A stretch of DNA of 64,000 bases from Beroe forskalii (taxonomy: Eukaryota > Ctenophora > Nuda > Beroida > Beroidae): assembly GCA_011033025.1 (NCBI GenBank), contig WFMF01000017.1, forward strand, positions 186,001 to 250,000. The letters run 5' to 3'. Below the pieces are notes generated by a model. It did not search any database and had not been told where the DNA came from. It was given only the letters and a program-made list of their open reading frames with translations. Within the stretch, counting starts at the first letter, position 1. Every line of letters begins with the position of its first letter. The position numbers and the translations under genes are program-made. This document shows positions 36,501 to 50,500 of this stretch, in pieces.

Positions 36501-38468
36501 TATCATATGACCTACTAAATAAGAAAATTTTTTCCCTCCCCATTGGCCTTTTTGTGAATACAAAAAGGCAAATGAGAGGGTTGGCAGAGATCAAGGTTTT
36601 GGAGAGTGATAAATAGGATATGTGTATATGAGGTACAGATTTACAATACAACTACTGTAATTTCTAGAAAGTGCCCGGATTGCTCCTTTATAATATCAGT
36701 CGCGAAAATGATGGCCGATGTCCGTCCGTCCTCACCAATTTTCATGATTCTTTAACTTTCAGTCTGACAGCCACTCAAGAATGATCCACTGATTTAGCCA
36801 TAAGTGCATTCAGCCGCTTCAAGGGCGGCTATCAGAACATTAGTCACTTACCTCCTCATGTGCTCGATGTTCTGACAGCGGCAGGAGGACTTCCTGCGGC
36901 TATCAAAACATCGAGAACAGACTTTTGCCGTCCATGAGGGGCAGCTATCAGAACATAAGGCTGAAGACATACTTCTTACTTTATTACAGAAATTTTAGCA
37001 ATAAAAGTGAAAAGAAACAACTATTTCAACAAAAGTTACAACTATAAAAAGTATAAAGCATTGAATCAAGAGGACTGGGACTGATCAACGACATTTTGGA
37101 CTCGGAGAAAAAACAATTAAACCATTAACTCATTCATATTAAAGAAGCAGCGTATTCATAAGTAGGAGAATGCGTCAGCAAACTGCAAACGTAACAAAAC
37201 TCACATGAAATGAAATAAAAGCTTCGCGCGAAATCTCAGATCATTACAACAAATAACGAAACATTGTGAAATATTTAGCCGGGGGCTGGACCAACGATCT
37301 CTAACTCAATATCAAATCATCATTGCATAACGCTTACGTAAAATGGCCTTAAAGTCAGGAAACTATGAATGCCGAAAGTATGGACAAGAACAGATGGGAC
37401 CCGGTAAGCTTAGTTAGCGTCCATGAAAAAAAAATAACGAAACATGCGCGGCTTTCGTGAACTGATGATCACACGTGAAACCTACGCGCCTCCACAAAGT
37501 TATGCATATACGGTACAAGAAACTTTAATAAGCTGTGATTCATTCGTATTCGTGATTTCTTCCACTTTTATTTCAGAGATAATGGGGGAGGGAAATTAAG
37601 CGCCTGCATTCGGGAACAACAGACAACAAGAATTATCCCGGCAGGCGCAATTCTTGTTAACTTAGATTTGAATTGTTTTGTAGAGCAACAAGATTGCACT
37701 TCAAGTGGCAAATCATTCCATAGTTTAGAAGCATAACAAACAAATGCCCTTGCACCCATTCTAGTTTTCGGAATATATGCTCTCAATGAAGGAGTTCTAC
37801 TTCCACTGATATTATTGTAGCATATAAGATCAGTCAAGTATTTAGGTGCTTTTCCATTCAAAATTTTGAAAACAGTCAAGAGAATCTTAAATTCAATTCT
37901 TTCAGGCACTTTAAGCCAATGAAGGGATTTCAGGTGTTCAGTTTTTGGGTCCTTCTTAAGGCCTAATATGACTGCACAGGCTCTGTTCTGAATATTTTGC
38001 AGGATTCTTAAGTTCCGTGAGTGCATTCCATAGTAAAGGGGAGTTGCAATAATCAATTGATGAAATAACCACTGCTAGAACAAGTTGCTTCATTTGCTTG
38101 ATGGAGAGGAAGGACTTCATTTTGGATAGCTTCCTTAGGCTATGGATACATTTCATTTTGAGTTTGTCAATCTGAGGAGAGAATGTCAGAGAAGAATCAA
38201 GATAAAACTCTAAGTTCTTGGCAGTTGAGACGAATCTAAAATGTTGGGGTTAAAATTCCGTTATCTCCAGTTTGACAAAATTAGTGGCTTCCAAATCAAG
38301 CTTTGAACTTCCCTTTTTTTTGAGAGGGGGCCCTCTCTTCCCCGCCCCCCTTTTAAATCTTCCCAGCCCTTTTTTCCCTCTTTTTTTAAAATTTTCCCTC
38401 CCTTTTTTACCCCTTCAAAAAACACCTAACATATAGGGCCCTTTAAAAAGATCTTTTTCCCAAAAGGG

Positions 38469-38503
<35 letters not shown>

Positions 38504-41500
38504 TCGACCATTTTTCGAAAAACCCTTTCAACCTTTTTGTCCTGTTGATTTTGGAAATCTATTTTAGTAAATTTGCAAAGGAAAACAAGTTTTTAAAAAC
38601 ACCCAATGGGACTATCTCATTGTTTTTTAAATACACGTTAAAAGTTACCCAAAAAACACCTTGGTTTTCCCGAATTGGGAAAAAGGGGAAAATACACCTA
38701 ACAAACCTTTTTCGGTTATTTTGTAAATACACTTTGTAATTCACTAAAATACACCTTAAGTTCCCGAAATACACTCTGGACTCTGAAAATACACCCAATA
38801 AGCACTATCTCGGATTGATTTTGTAAATACACTCGTACTGAATCCACCTAAAATACACCTTAAGTGCCTGAAATACACCCATGATTGTGAAAATACACCT
38901 AACAAGCACTATCTCGGATTGATTCTGTGAACAGACTTTTACTGAATCCACCTAAAATACACCTCAAGCTCATCAAATACACTTAATAAGCACTATCTCG
39001 GATTGCATTTTTAGGCGGCGACCAAAAAAAAAAAAAAAAAAAAGTCGCCACCCTTTTGTAGAATATTGCCCTCTTTTTGCGTTGGTTTGCCCTCCTTTTT
39101 GGGTAAAAAACTGCCCTCCGAACGGATTTCCAATGGTCGGAAGCTATGTTCCAAATACAACTATTTCAGTTTTACCAGGATTGAGTTGAAGATAGTGTGA
39201 ACTCATCCATTCATTAATAGTTTTGAAACAGGGTATGTCGGTTTGCAAGGATCTGATATTCATTTTCTGTTCGGAATGATTTGAAGACCTGGTGATCATC
39301 AAACCATGGAGCAGCCATTGGACTGTTTTGTAAATAAACGGATATAAATATTGACCTGTTTGGTAACAGAACGGACACCAAAACGAATAACAATCTCAAT
39401 TGACTCAGTGTCTCCAATCTTAACTCTCTGACAGCGCCCAGACAAGTAACTCTTGAACCGACAAGGCTGTACCAGTTATTCCTATCTCTTCTCGAGGATT
39501 GTTAAGAGTTTTCGGTGATCTACAGTATCAAATGCTGCTGACAAGTCAAGAAGCATGACCACTGTTGCCTTGTTCTCATCAGAGGCTATCAGCAGATCAT
39601 TGACTACTCGTATTATAATAGGAGTGGGTAAATTTATTAATCAAACGTCAATGTGCTATCGACTACATAGGTAAATTTATCAATCAATAAAACTTAAATA
39701 CGTGAATAAAGCTGCAAGTAACTTAATCAGTCTCAAGGCGAAGAGAGTCAGAGCAAACATTGGATCGCATATCAGCTTCAAGGAAATAATGTCCACAGAT
39801 AGGATGGGTGTTGACCCCTTTGGAGACCTGGTCACGACCCATATGCCTAGCATGCAAGGGTGGATAGATTGATACAGTCCGGTAGGGCTGATTGGGTGTC
39901 TGGTTCGCTCTATACAGCCAGGCCGCCAGGCGTATCTCATCAAATGCTATGTGTCCCTGTTTGTTCGCTTTCGCGCTATGCGCGTAGTTCTCAGAACACG
40001 CGCGTTTGCGCGTGCAAAATAAGTCTCACTTCCTTGAAGCTGCTATGCTTGCCTTATACTGGTGCCTTGACTCTTAGTTTGCCACAAGCTTTCTCTGAAC
40101 ACGCGCGCAACATAGGTCCTACAACGTAGAACAACCTCTAGTCTCTATCACATTCCGCAAGAAATTCGGGTAACCAGTATAAGGCAAGCATAGCAGCTTC
40201 AAGGAAGTGAGACTTATTTTTGCACGCGCAAACGCGTGTTCTGAGAACACGCGCATAGCGCGAGAACAAACAGGGACACATAGCATTTGATGAGATACGC
40301 CTGGCGGCCTGGCTGTATAGAGCGAACCAGACACCCCAATCAGCCCTACCGGACTGTATCAATCTGTCCACCCTTGCATGCTAGGCATATGGGTCATGTG
40401 ACCAGGTCTCCAAAGGGGTCAACACCATCCTATCTTGTAGACATCATCTCTAGATGCTGCTATGCGATCCGTTGTTTGCTCTGACTCTCTTCGCCTTGAG
40501 ACTGATTAAGTTGCCTTTTACGCAGCTTTTTATTCACGTATTTAAGTTTTATTGATTGATAAATTTACCTATGTAGTCGATAGCACATTGACGTTTGATT
40601 AATAAATTTACCCAATTCTATTATATATACAGCTTAATTCTATTTGCGATTTTAGCATTGACTAGTTCCGCCTTTTAGGTAGTGCTTTAAGAATCTTCCG
40701 ACCACGATTCCGTGGTAAAATTCCGCGCAGAATTTTCCGCCCTTGATTCCGCTGTCGATTCCGCGCGGAATTTTACCACGGAATTCCGCGATGGTGGTCG
40801 GGCTTCTTGGATACTGCCGGGTTTCTGTGCTAAAGTTTTTCTTGTATGCTGATTGATTGTCAATGTCAAGATTGTTTTTCTTTAAGTGTTCATTAAGTCT
40901 CCTTTGGACTACTTTCTCTATAATCTTGCCTACAAATGCTAGATTGGAGACAGGTCTGTAATTTCTGTATGTGTTCGAGTCTAATGAGCTTCCTTTGATA
41001 AGAGGAACTAAATGAGCTGATTTGAGGTTTTCCATTGATCCATCTGCAAGTGAGGCATTAACTATATGACAAAGAATGGGTATGAACAAATCGAGGTTTT
41101 CTGACATTAGGGTTGCTGGAATGGGATCTAGGCTGCATGATTTCAGATTGGTTTCAGCAAGGATTTCCTTCAGTTCTTCGTAGGTTGTTGGCTCGAATTT
41201 CTCAAGGATGTGTCCAGATCTCGCTGATTGGATTCCAGTAGCAATATCTTTGTCAGGAGGGAATGACTTCCTAATTTTATCGATTTTTTCAGTGAAATAG
41301 GAATTGAAGTTGTTCACTGTTTCTTGCAAGGAGTCAGCAGTTGGAAGGGTGAGACTTTTTTCGCTGTCAAGAAATGTATTCACAAATTGGAACAAGCTTT
41401 TCTGAGAGTAGTTGTATTTCTCAAAATGCTTTTTGAAATATTCTCTCTTTTTCTTTTCAGCCAATCTGTTGCAAAATTTTCTGAGGTGCACATAGTAATC

Positions 41501-44500
41501 TTTGTCCTTTTCTGTCATGGTCTTTTTCCAAACTTTTTCAGCCTTCCTTCTTCTAGCTCTCGCTGCCTTATAGGATGAGTCGAACCATTTTGAGTCAGGT
41601 ATATCACGGATCAATTTGACCAGCAGTGGAGCATGTTTTTCTAGGGTGGTAGAGACTGAGCTGTTGTAGTCATTTATGATCTCTGAAAAGGATCTATCAG
41701 ACTCTGTGATGTTTGTAAGGCTGGATTCCATATCAGATCTGAATGTCTCATTGTTTATGTTCTTGATATTTCTGAATGAGATCTTTTTTCTATCATCTGA
41801 GGGGAGTGCTGAAATACTTAGACTGAAAGATAGGCAGTAGTGGTCACAAGTTGGGAATTCATCCTCCATGTGTGAGGTCTCGACACGTTTTTCTTTGATG
41901 ATGTTTTGAGATGCAATAACAAGATCTAGCATGTGCCCAGAGATGTGTGTTGGGCCATTGCAGAGTTGGCTGAGACCAAAATCAGATATAACTTTATCCA
42001 GTGCCCGTTGGTCCTTGGATGATTCATCCATGTGGATGTTGAAGTCTCCACAGATTAGTATCTGGTCAGATTTAGTGAAAAGGTCACCCAAGAAAATTTC
42101 AAAGTCACTGATGAATGTTGATAGGGGGCCAGTCCTATACACACATGAACATAACAAGGATTTCTTACAAGGCAGCTTTATTTTCAAGCTTACTGATTCA
42201 AATGTAGGTGAGTTACTGATGAACAACTTTACCACTTTCATCAATCCAGATTTATAGAGGATAGCAACTCCACCTCCCCTGGTATTTGTTCGATGAACAT
42301 GGTGGATATCATATCCATGAGCTTTTATGATAGCAGTGGTATGGTTGTTTGAATCTGTAAGCCACGTTTCTTGAACAAATACCACTGGAGGATTTTCAGT
42401 GACAATGAATTCCATGACTGAGTCGACTTTGTTGTTTATGGATCTAACATTCCATGACAAGCACTTGATGTTCGTTGTTTTCTTGACATCAGATATGTGG
42501 CTTGTCAAGACATGTTTTTTGAATTGTAGAATTTGATTGACTTCTTTAACTTATCTTGTGCAGCTTGATAGGATGGACATTCTAGAGATGAAGCTTCATG
42601 AGTGTGGCTGAAGGATGTTTTCTCATTCTTGCAGTTGATGCATGTGGGAGTGAAGTTAGGTTCATTGCAGGAAGAGCAGTCATTGGTTTTGTGCTCACCA
42701 GCACACTTAGCACAAACAGGTTTTGCTGCCCTGCATTTGTCCTGATAATGATGAAATTTCTGACAGTTGTTACATCTTTTGACATAGAAGTGGTCATAAA
42801 CATTGCAGCTATACATTCCAATATAAAGTCTATCGCCAAGATGCTCGATGAACTTTCGAATTTCATTACTGACTCGAATACATGCCTGGTATCTACTGCC
42901 ATTACGTTGCTCTCTGATGTATAACACTTCAAAGGTAGACCCACTGCTAACAAGTGTAGTAATTTCATCGTGCATGGAGAGAATCTTGACTTTCAACTCT
43001 TCAGGGGAGATATTGTCAATGATGTTAGCCACTGATATTGTAGGCAGTCTCTCTGGTGGCTGGAAAACTTTGTGATCAGGATGAAGTTCCTGCAGTTTAC
43101 TGGTCAGCTTTTCACGATCTTCAGATTTTTCCACAACCAGAACATTTTCACCTGATTTGTTCCTGTAGCTTTTGTCAACCTGGATTTTGTTTTCAGTCAC
43201 AATTTTCTAAGTCAGCATCTGTAACCAGAGGTTCCTGAAGAGTTCATTTTAACTATGATTGGAGTTTTGGACTTGACCCTTTTCAACCCATCATTGTCAT
43301 TCCATGGATTACACTCCGGTGGTGTGGGTTGAGGTTTATCTGAATGCACAGGCAATGGTGGCTGAGGCTGTGAGCCTTGTTTTACAATCAAGTCTTTTAT
43401 CTGAGTTAGGTTGAATTCCATGGATTCCATTTTTCTTTCCAATGTATGAACATGATCTTGCAAAGTTGCTGCCTGCTTTTGCTCATGATCTGTTAAGCAT
43501 GGGTCACAAATGAAACAGAATGAGCCAGAAAAAGTATCACTTTTTTTCCAACCTTTTGTTAAAATGTTCTAGAAATGTTTTGTTACACAAGACATTATCA
43601 GAGCCACCATTATCAAGTCGGCAAATTGCATGAAAACGTTTATTGCACAGTAAACAAGAAACACATTTGTCCAGAGCATTGTCATCCCCACAAGCTGAAC
43701 AAATACCAAAGTCATTGATAGCAGTTGGGGAAGTACAAATAGGATTACCTTTCCTTGACTTGGGGGTTGAGGAGTTCTTTGATCTTTGTGGAGGAGTAGC
43801 AGGAGTTGGAGTTAGGTAGTGATGAGGGGTGAGGTTGTGACTGATTTCAGTCTCGTTCTCGCTATCTTCGGCTAAAACCATGGTGGGAAACACTCTCTAA
43901 ATAGTGCCTGTAAAGAAAACTTGAGGACGAGAGGGCAGGGTTGAGACCACTCCCACCAAGACTTCAAGCAAGAATTGCAGAAGGACGGTGTACTAATCAG
44001 AATAATTCCAATAGCACACAGACGATCTGTTATCAAAACAAACTTTCAGCCTTGGGTTCCTCAAATTTGATTGTATAAAGTAGTGTTGTAAAGTTTAAAA
44101 TGAGACCAGTTGTCCGAACACCTTAAAACACACCCATCTCTCCCCACAGAAAGCAAGTAACAAGTCCCAGCGAAGTAATACCAACATCATGGGGGAGGCC
44201 TTCAAGAAGTCCTCTGCCAAGGATAAGACCAGTAAACGGAGCCCCAACATGATCATCAGCAGTCTGATGAGTCTGTTCTGCCAGATGGGGCACGCCTACC
44301 AGTCCCTGTGCCAGTACGAGTGCAAGAAGGCGGTGCAGCTCTTCAACAAACTGCCCAAACACCACTACTCCTCCGGATGGGTCCTAAGTCAGTGCGCCCG
44401 GGCTTTCTACGAGATGACAGAGTACACTCAGGTACAACTCTAAACTGTTCATCATTGAATTTAGTGTGGAAGGTTAAAACAGAACTAAGAGAACTGAAAT

Positions 44501-47500
44501 GTACCCCCCACCCATAGCTGCCGAACTGCCCTCCTTTTGGGAGGGCGCCCTCCCATGCCCTCCATTTGCCCTCCTTTGGGACCTTGCCCACCTTTTTGGA
44601 GGGCAAATCTGAAAATTTACCTATAATTCTGATAATTTACTCCCAATTCTGAAAATTTACCTAATATTCACTATCTCGGATCACATTTTTAGTCGTTCCC
44701 TAAAAAAAAGGTCGCCATTTTTTCAAAATTTACCTACCAAGCACTAGCTCGGATCAAATTTGAAAATTTACCTATCAAGCACTATCTCGAACCAATTTTG
44801 AAAATTTACCTACTTAACATCCTTAAAATTAATGTATAATTTACGGAATAATCTAAAAATTGACCTAAAACTCTGAAAATCTACCTACAAATGTGAAAAT
44901 TTACCTAATAAGCACTATCTCGGATTCAATTTTTAGGCGACGTCCAAAAAAAAAATGTCGCCATACATTTTCTCAAATACACCCACGGGAATTGCCCTCC
45001 CTTCAACGCTATTTGCCCTCCCATATGGGGCAAAAAAGTGCCCTCCCAAAGGATTTTCAAGATTCGGCAGCTATGCCCCTACCCTATTTTCCTTGAAATA
45101 CATGTTTTTGTTAGTCCTCCCATTTCGCTAGGTTAAGCGCTCCTGTTTGGGCTGGTGGAATTAATCCCTGGATTTTTGTAGCTCTGTTCTTTCCTAGTCC
45201 TTCTTATCTTGCCTGATAAACCCTCCTATTTCCTACTTTGCTATGTTCACCCTCTTCAGGCAGCACGGTTGTACCAGTCAGTACACCAGAACGAGTCTGC
45301 CCGGTGCTCTAACCTCACCTACTACGGGACCTGTCTGTGGTACACTCAGAGAGAGGTGGAATTGTCTGCACTTGCTCATGAAATGCTGGAAGCTAACAAG
45401 AACTCCCCTGAGGTAAGCTAACAAGAACTCCCCTGAGGTAAGCTAACAAGAACTCCCCTGAGGTAAGCTAACAAGAACTCCCCTGAGGTAAGCTAACAAG
45501 AACTCCCCTGAGGTAAGCTAACAAGAACTCCCCTGAGGTAAGCTAACAAGAACTCCCATGAGGTAAGCTAACAAGAACTCCCCTGAGGTAAGCTTACAAG
45601 AACTCTCCTGAGGTAAGCTAACAAGAACTCCCCTGAGGTAAGCTAACAAGAACTCCCCTGAGGTAAGCTAACAAGAACTCCCATGAGGTAAGCTAACAAG
45701 AACTCTCCTGAGGTAAGCTAACAAGAACTCCCCTGAGGTAAGCTAACAAGAACTCCCCTGAGGTAAGCTAACAAGAACTCCCCTGAGTTAAGTACCGAAC
45801 CAGGCTAAAAAGTTGGCCCACGGGGTGTACTTTTGGGTCAAGTATTATCTCAGAAACGTGTTTTCCAAAAGAAATTTGATATGAAAAAGGGCGCCATTTG
45901 ATTAGTCTGATTGTCTCATATACTGTACTTAATTAACTGGCATTAAATAAATAGGAGCAGCTGTGACCGTATATCTTTGAAATTTGACAGCTCCAGACTA
46001 ACAAGAGAGTTGAAAGTGGGCATTCATAGCTCAAATAATTATTGAGATGATATTATCATGCTCATAATATCATGTCTTTCAGCTCAAGGAGCCAGACTCA
46101 TTATAACCTTCCAATGCCAGAGTAAAAACTTAAACTCTTGTTATGATATAACATTAGCCATGAAGCAAGACTAAAAACCTTTAGCACCTCTTCTAAGCTT
46201 CTGAATGACAGGTTATTGTGGGTCCCTTGGCAACAATTTCTATAGCTGTATTGTGACACACTTCGGCATGTAAGCCCCTTTGACCTTTGTTAATAAACGA
46301 AACGTTGTCAAGAAAGTTTAGAAGGAAATAATTAGTCCTTTTTGCCATTCATTGAACCATCTTATTCAGCTCTTACTTTTATAAACTATTGTCCAAGCAA
46401 TTGTGCAATTTACTCATGGGTGCTCCGTAATAATAAAGAAGAAAAGCTCCAGCCTCCAAATATAAACCTTCTCTCACTGGAATATTATTCAGTTCTCGAC
46501 TTGACCGACAATGCTACGCAATGCATTTTATACACTGACTTTCTTTGCTGTTACTGTTCTTTCGAAAGTTACCATTGATGACACTGCAACGATTTTCCGC
46601 AATACTATCAAGAAGTATAATGTGGAAATACGAAACAAGAGAGACTATCATGAAAGGTATAAAAGGCTGGTGGATTTCAAGGATCGGGTAGAGAGAAGTA
46701 CTGTGGGGGTCTCAGGTATGCACACCCTCAACAGATTCGCAGTGAACAACGATGAAGAACATGACATGTTGATGAATCGGAAAATGCAACTTTCCAATCT
46801 AACGGTGGCCACCATGTTAGATGAGGAAGAAAGACAAGTTACGAAAAGAGAAAGTCCTTCTGACACAACAAAAGATTGGAACCATGCAATAGGACCTCCA
46901 AGGACTAAGGTTGATGATCCGGAGAGCATGGACTTCTGGGAGAAAGAATTGGGCCTGTCAGAAGTTCAGGACCAAGCAAGTTGTGGATCTTGCTGGGCTT
47001 TTCCAGCGGTAGCCGCCATGGAGGCGGTCTACAAGATGAGGACAGGAGAACACGCAGTGTTTTCAAAACAATACTTCGTTGACTGCAGCTTCACTTACTC
47101 TGGATGTGCCGGAGGGACCCCTAACGAGGCCTTCAAACTGACAAAAAACAGGCAGTATCTGATGCATGAAGACGAATGGCCTTATACAGCTTATTATAGA
47201 CCATGTAAATTTGCCGCCGAAATTGCAACAAAAACAAACAATGCCATGAGAAAACTTTGGATGGAAGATTGGTACCCATTAGGGATTTCCGATTCCTCAT
47301 TCACCAAAGCCCTCCTTCTTTCTCCAGTTACATTCGGATCTAACATCGGTGATAATTACTTCTCCTACAATGGGGGCGTGTTTGATGATGCTTCATGTGC
47401 TACTAGTCCTAAAGCTCATGTTCAACTGCTCGTAGGTTACACTCCGAAAATTCTTAGAGTGAGGGGCAGCTATAATCCAAAATACTGGGGAGATTACGGG

Positions 47501-50500
47501 TATGTTGACTACAAGAGACATTCAGGTAAGTTGGACAGCTGCAGGTTCTTCAATTTCGGATACACCATTGCAATGACTTGGGCTAGGGATATTGAATACG
47601 AGTACTGTAGTGATGCAAAAGTGGTTACTCTGCCAGAGTGTGAGAAATCGTGTGAAGACATGAACAAGGAAGGTTCTGGAGGTTGGCATCTGGCTACCAT
47701 CCCCACGGTGATGCACAATCAACAAATCGTTCAAATGTTAAATGATCGCTGGCCAGGTATAAAGAAAGACAACAAGTTTAACGTGTTTTGGATTGGTCTT
47801 AAAGATCCGAAAAAAGAATGTGATCTCAAATGGTCAGATTCTCTGTATAATGTCAACTACGTGAACATAACGAAATTTGAATGCAACAAGTTTGGCGTCA
47901 TCAACAAGAATTCAGGCAGATACCTTATGAAAAACAGCCTCACATTCAAAGCAAGGGGTCTCTGTAGTCGAGCTGTAACATGCCCTGATATTAGCTCATT
48001 CAGCCAAAAAGGATTATTTCAATTTAGCAACGATGTGGATAATCTCGTTGAGGGAACCGTTGCAGAACTAGTTTGCGATGCAGTGTGTGTGCACAGGTAT
48101 AGAACTACAAGTTACATCTGTAGCAAGGGCTCTTGGGTAAAAAATGGTGAATTTTCTCCAGAATGCAGCTGTCCTGGAGACAATCATTGGGATGGTGACC
48201 ACCAAGATGATGACCACCAAGATGGTGAACAAGATGATGAGCAACATGATCACCAAGATGGTGAACAAGATAATGAGCAACATGATCACCAAGATGGTGA
48301 ACAAGATGATGAGCAACGTGACCACCAAGATGGTGAACAAGATGATGAGCAACATGATCACCAAGATGGTGAACAAGATGATGAGCAAAATGATCAACAA
48401 GATGATGAACAACATGATAATCATGATCATGACCAACAAGACCATCAAGATCATAACCAACATGATCACCAAGATGGTGAACAAGATGATGAGCAACGTG
48501 ACCACCAAGATGATGAACAAGATGGTGAACAAGATGATGACCAACATGATCATCAAGATGATGAGCAGCATGATCATCAAGATGATGAACAACATGATCA
48601 TCAAGATGATGATCATAATGATCATCCGGATGATGACGGGAAGGATCAAGAGGATGGTGATAAAGAAAATAACGAACAACAGAACGACAGTGATTCCAAC
48701 GAAGATGAGAAAAAAGATGGTGGCAAGGACGGCAAAAAGAATGAAAAGGGTAAGAAGAAAAATAAGAAGAAAAATAAGAAGAAGAATGGAAGAGAATAAA
48801 TTAGTTATTATTGAATTTATGAATATTGCAATCACCATTAATTGGTCTTATTTTTCATAGCTTTATAATTTTTACCGGTTTATAATAGCTTCAAACACAA
48901 TATAATATGATAACTAGCAGGCCGTTGGGCCTGAAAATACACAGCTTACTCGACGTTGCTACACACCTCCTTGTTTGCAAATTTTGAACACTTCAATTCA
49001 AATTGATTGTTCAATACTTTTGACCGCATCAAAAAAATTCCAATCAGATCAAGTTATGGAGCACATAAATCAAAACAGCGTGAAACAGAAATGAACGCGC
49101 GCACAATTGATCTGCGTGTGCACATTTCCCTTTTACACAATTTTTGAATAAAATTGTTTAAAAATATCCCCATTATATTTCAGAGATTCAGAATTAATTT
49201 CGTTAAAAATATTCTCATTTTATCAAAAAGAATATCAAAAATATTCGACTGGTTAATAATGAATTATAACTCGCATCGAAATTGTATCAATGCTGTTTCT
49301 ACGTCATGTACTATCGGGAAGATTAAAATCAACGATAAATCGGCTATCAATACACAACAAAATTATATAAAAATCAGCTGATCGATCGGCTAAACTAAAA
49401 ACTGTGTCGTTAAGACTGGGTTGTTTTTGACTAATGAATTTCGTCTCTTTATTTTTTCGATTTGTTGAAGCATGAGCGGAAAGTTAATTCTTCAGTTCCC
49501 GAGATTTTTTTCTTCAGTTCCAAAACCAAAATTTGCCGACTCCTTAAATTCAACCACAAAAGCCCGCTGCAGGCGATAATTTTGAAAGTTTTAAATTCGG
49601 GGCCAATTTTTAAGTTTTTAAACCGAGTTGAAAATCTGTACCTAACTGGTAAACTGATTCAGTCTGGTGTTAACTTAACAAACTGAATTGATGACATCAA
49701 AATTGCAATATGATTTTGGACTTTGGTAAGCTCTGACAGTTGCTTATGTGTTATTGTGTTTTACTCCATAAATCAGGTACGATTGCCAGGGTTTGTTTAG
49801 TTTCAGTCGTAAGCTAACAAGAACTCCCCTGAGGTAAGCTTACAAGAACTCCCCTGAGGTAAGGTAACAAGAACTCCCCTGAGTTAAGCTAACAAGAACT
49901 CCCCTGAGGTAAGGTAACAAGAACTCCCCTGAGGTAAGCTAACAAGAACTCCCCTAAGGTAAGCTAACAAGAACTCCCCTGGGGTAAGCTAACAAGAACT
50001 CCCCTGGGGTAAGCTAAAAAGAACTCCCCTGAGGTAAGCTAACAAGAACTCCCCTGAGGTAAGCTAACAAGAACTCCTCTGAGGTAAGCTAACAAGAACT
50101 CCCCTGAGGTAAGCTTACAAGAACTCCCCTAAGGTAAGCTAACAAGAAATCCTCTGAGGTAAGCTAAAAAGAACTCCCCTGAGGTAAGCTAACAAGAACT
50201 CCCCTGAAGTAAGCTAACAAGAACTCCCCTGGGGTAAGCTAACAAGAACTCCCCTGGGGTAAGCTAAAAAGAACTCCCCTGAGGTAAGCTAACAAGAACT
50301 CCCCTGAGGTAAGCTAACAAGAACTCCCCTGAGGTAAGCTAACAAGAACTCCCCTGAAGTAAGCTAACAAGAACTCCCTGAGGTAAGCTAACAAAAACTC
50401 CCAGAGGTAAGCTTACAAAAACTCCCCTGAGTAAGCTAACAGAACTCCCCTAAGGTTTACAACAGAACTCCCTGAGGTAAGCTAACAAGAACTCCCTGAA

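Larger units (their letters stand above)
36247..44068 (-). mobile_element. CR1-like LINE, copy 2, carrying nested insertions
   Basis: The same element as at 3236-7925, inverted. Its 5' end is at about 44068 (CTTTCAGCCTTGGGTTCC on plus), only 82 bp upstream of a CDC27 exon. Its 3' microsatellite is at about 36247. It is interrupted by a Helentron-like element (36526-37659), a hAT-like MITE (38297-39148) and a composite palindrome (39609-40822). The insertions can be trimmed exactly by comparison with copy 1. It is antisense to CDC27. Confidence 0.9.
45788..49808. other. ~4.0 kb segment splitting the donor minisatellite
   Basis: Its left edge holds a fragment of the TTAA element arm (45798-45880: GTTGGCCCAC, GTATTATCTCAGAAACG). 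Its centre holds the intronless protease-lectin gene. Right of the gene is a diverged copy of the AGCAGGCC hairpin repeat (48905-49030), then about 780 bp of AT-rich DNA with no recognised feature. Array units stand on both outer sides, so it arrived after the array formed. No clear terminal repeats or target duplication were found. Confidence 0.6.

Noticed and set aside
48068..48860. Minus frame of 256 codons and plus frame of 238 codons over the protease gene
   Set aside because: Shadows of the Asp/His/Gln repeat region; only the 46511-48799 frame carries conserved domains.
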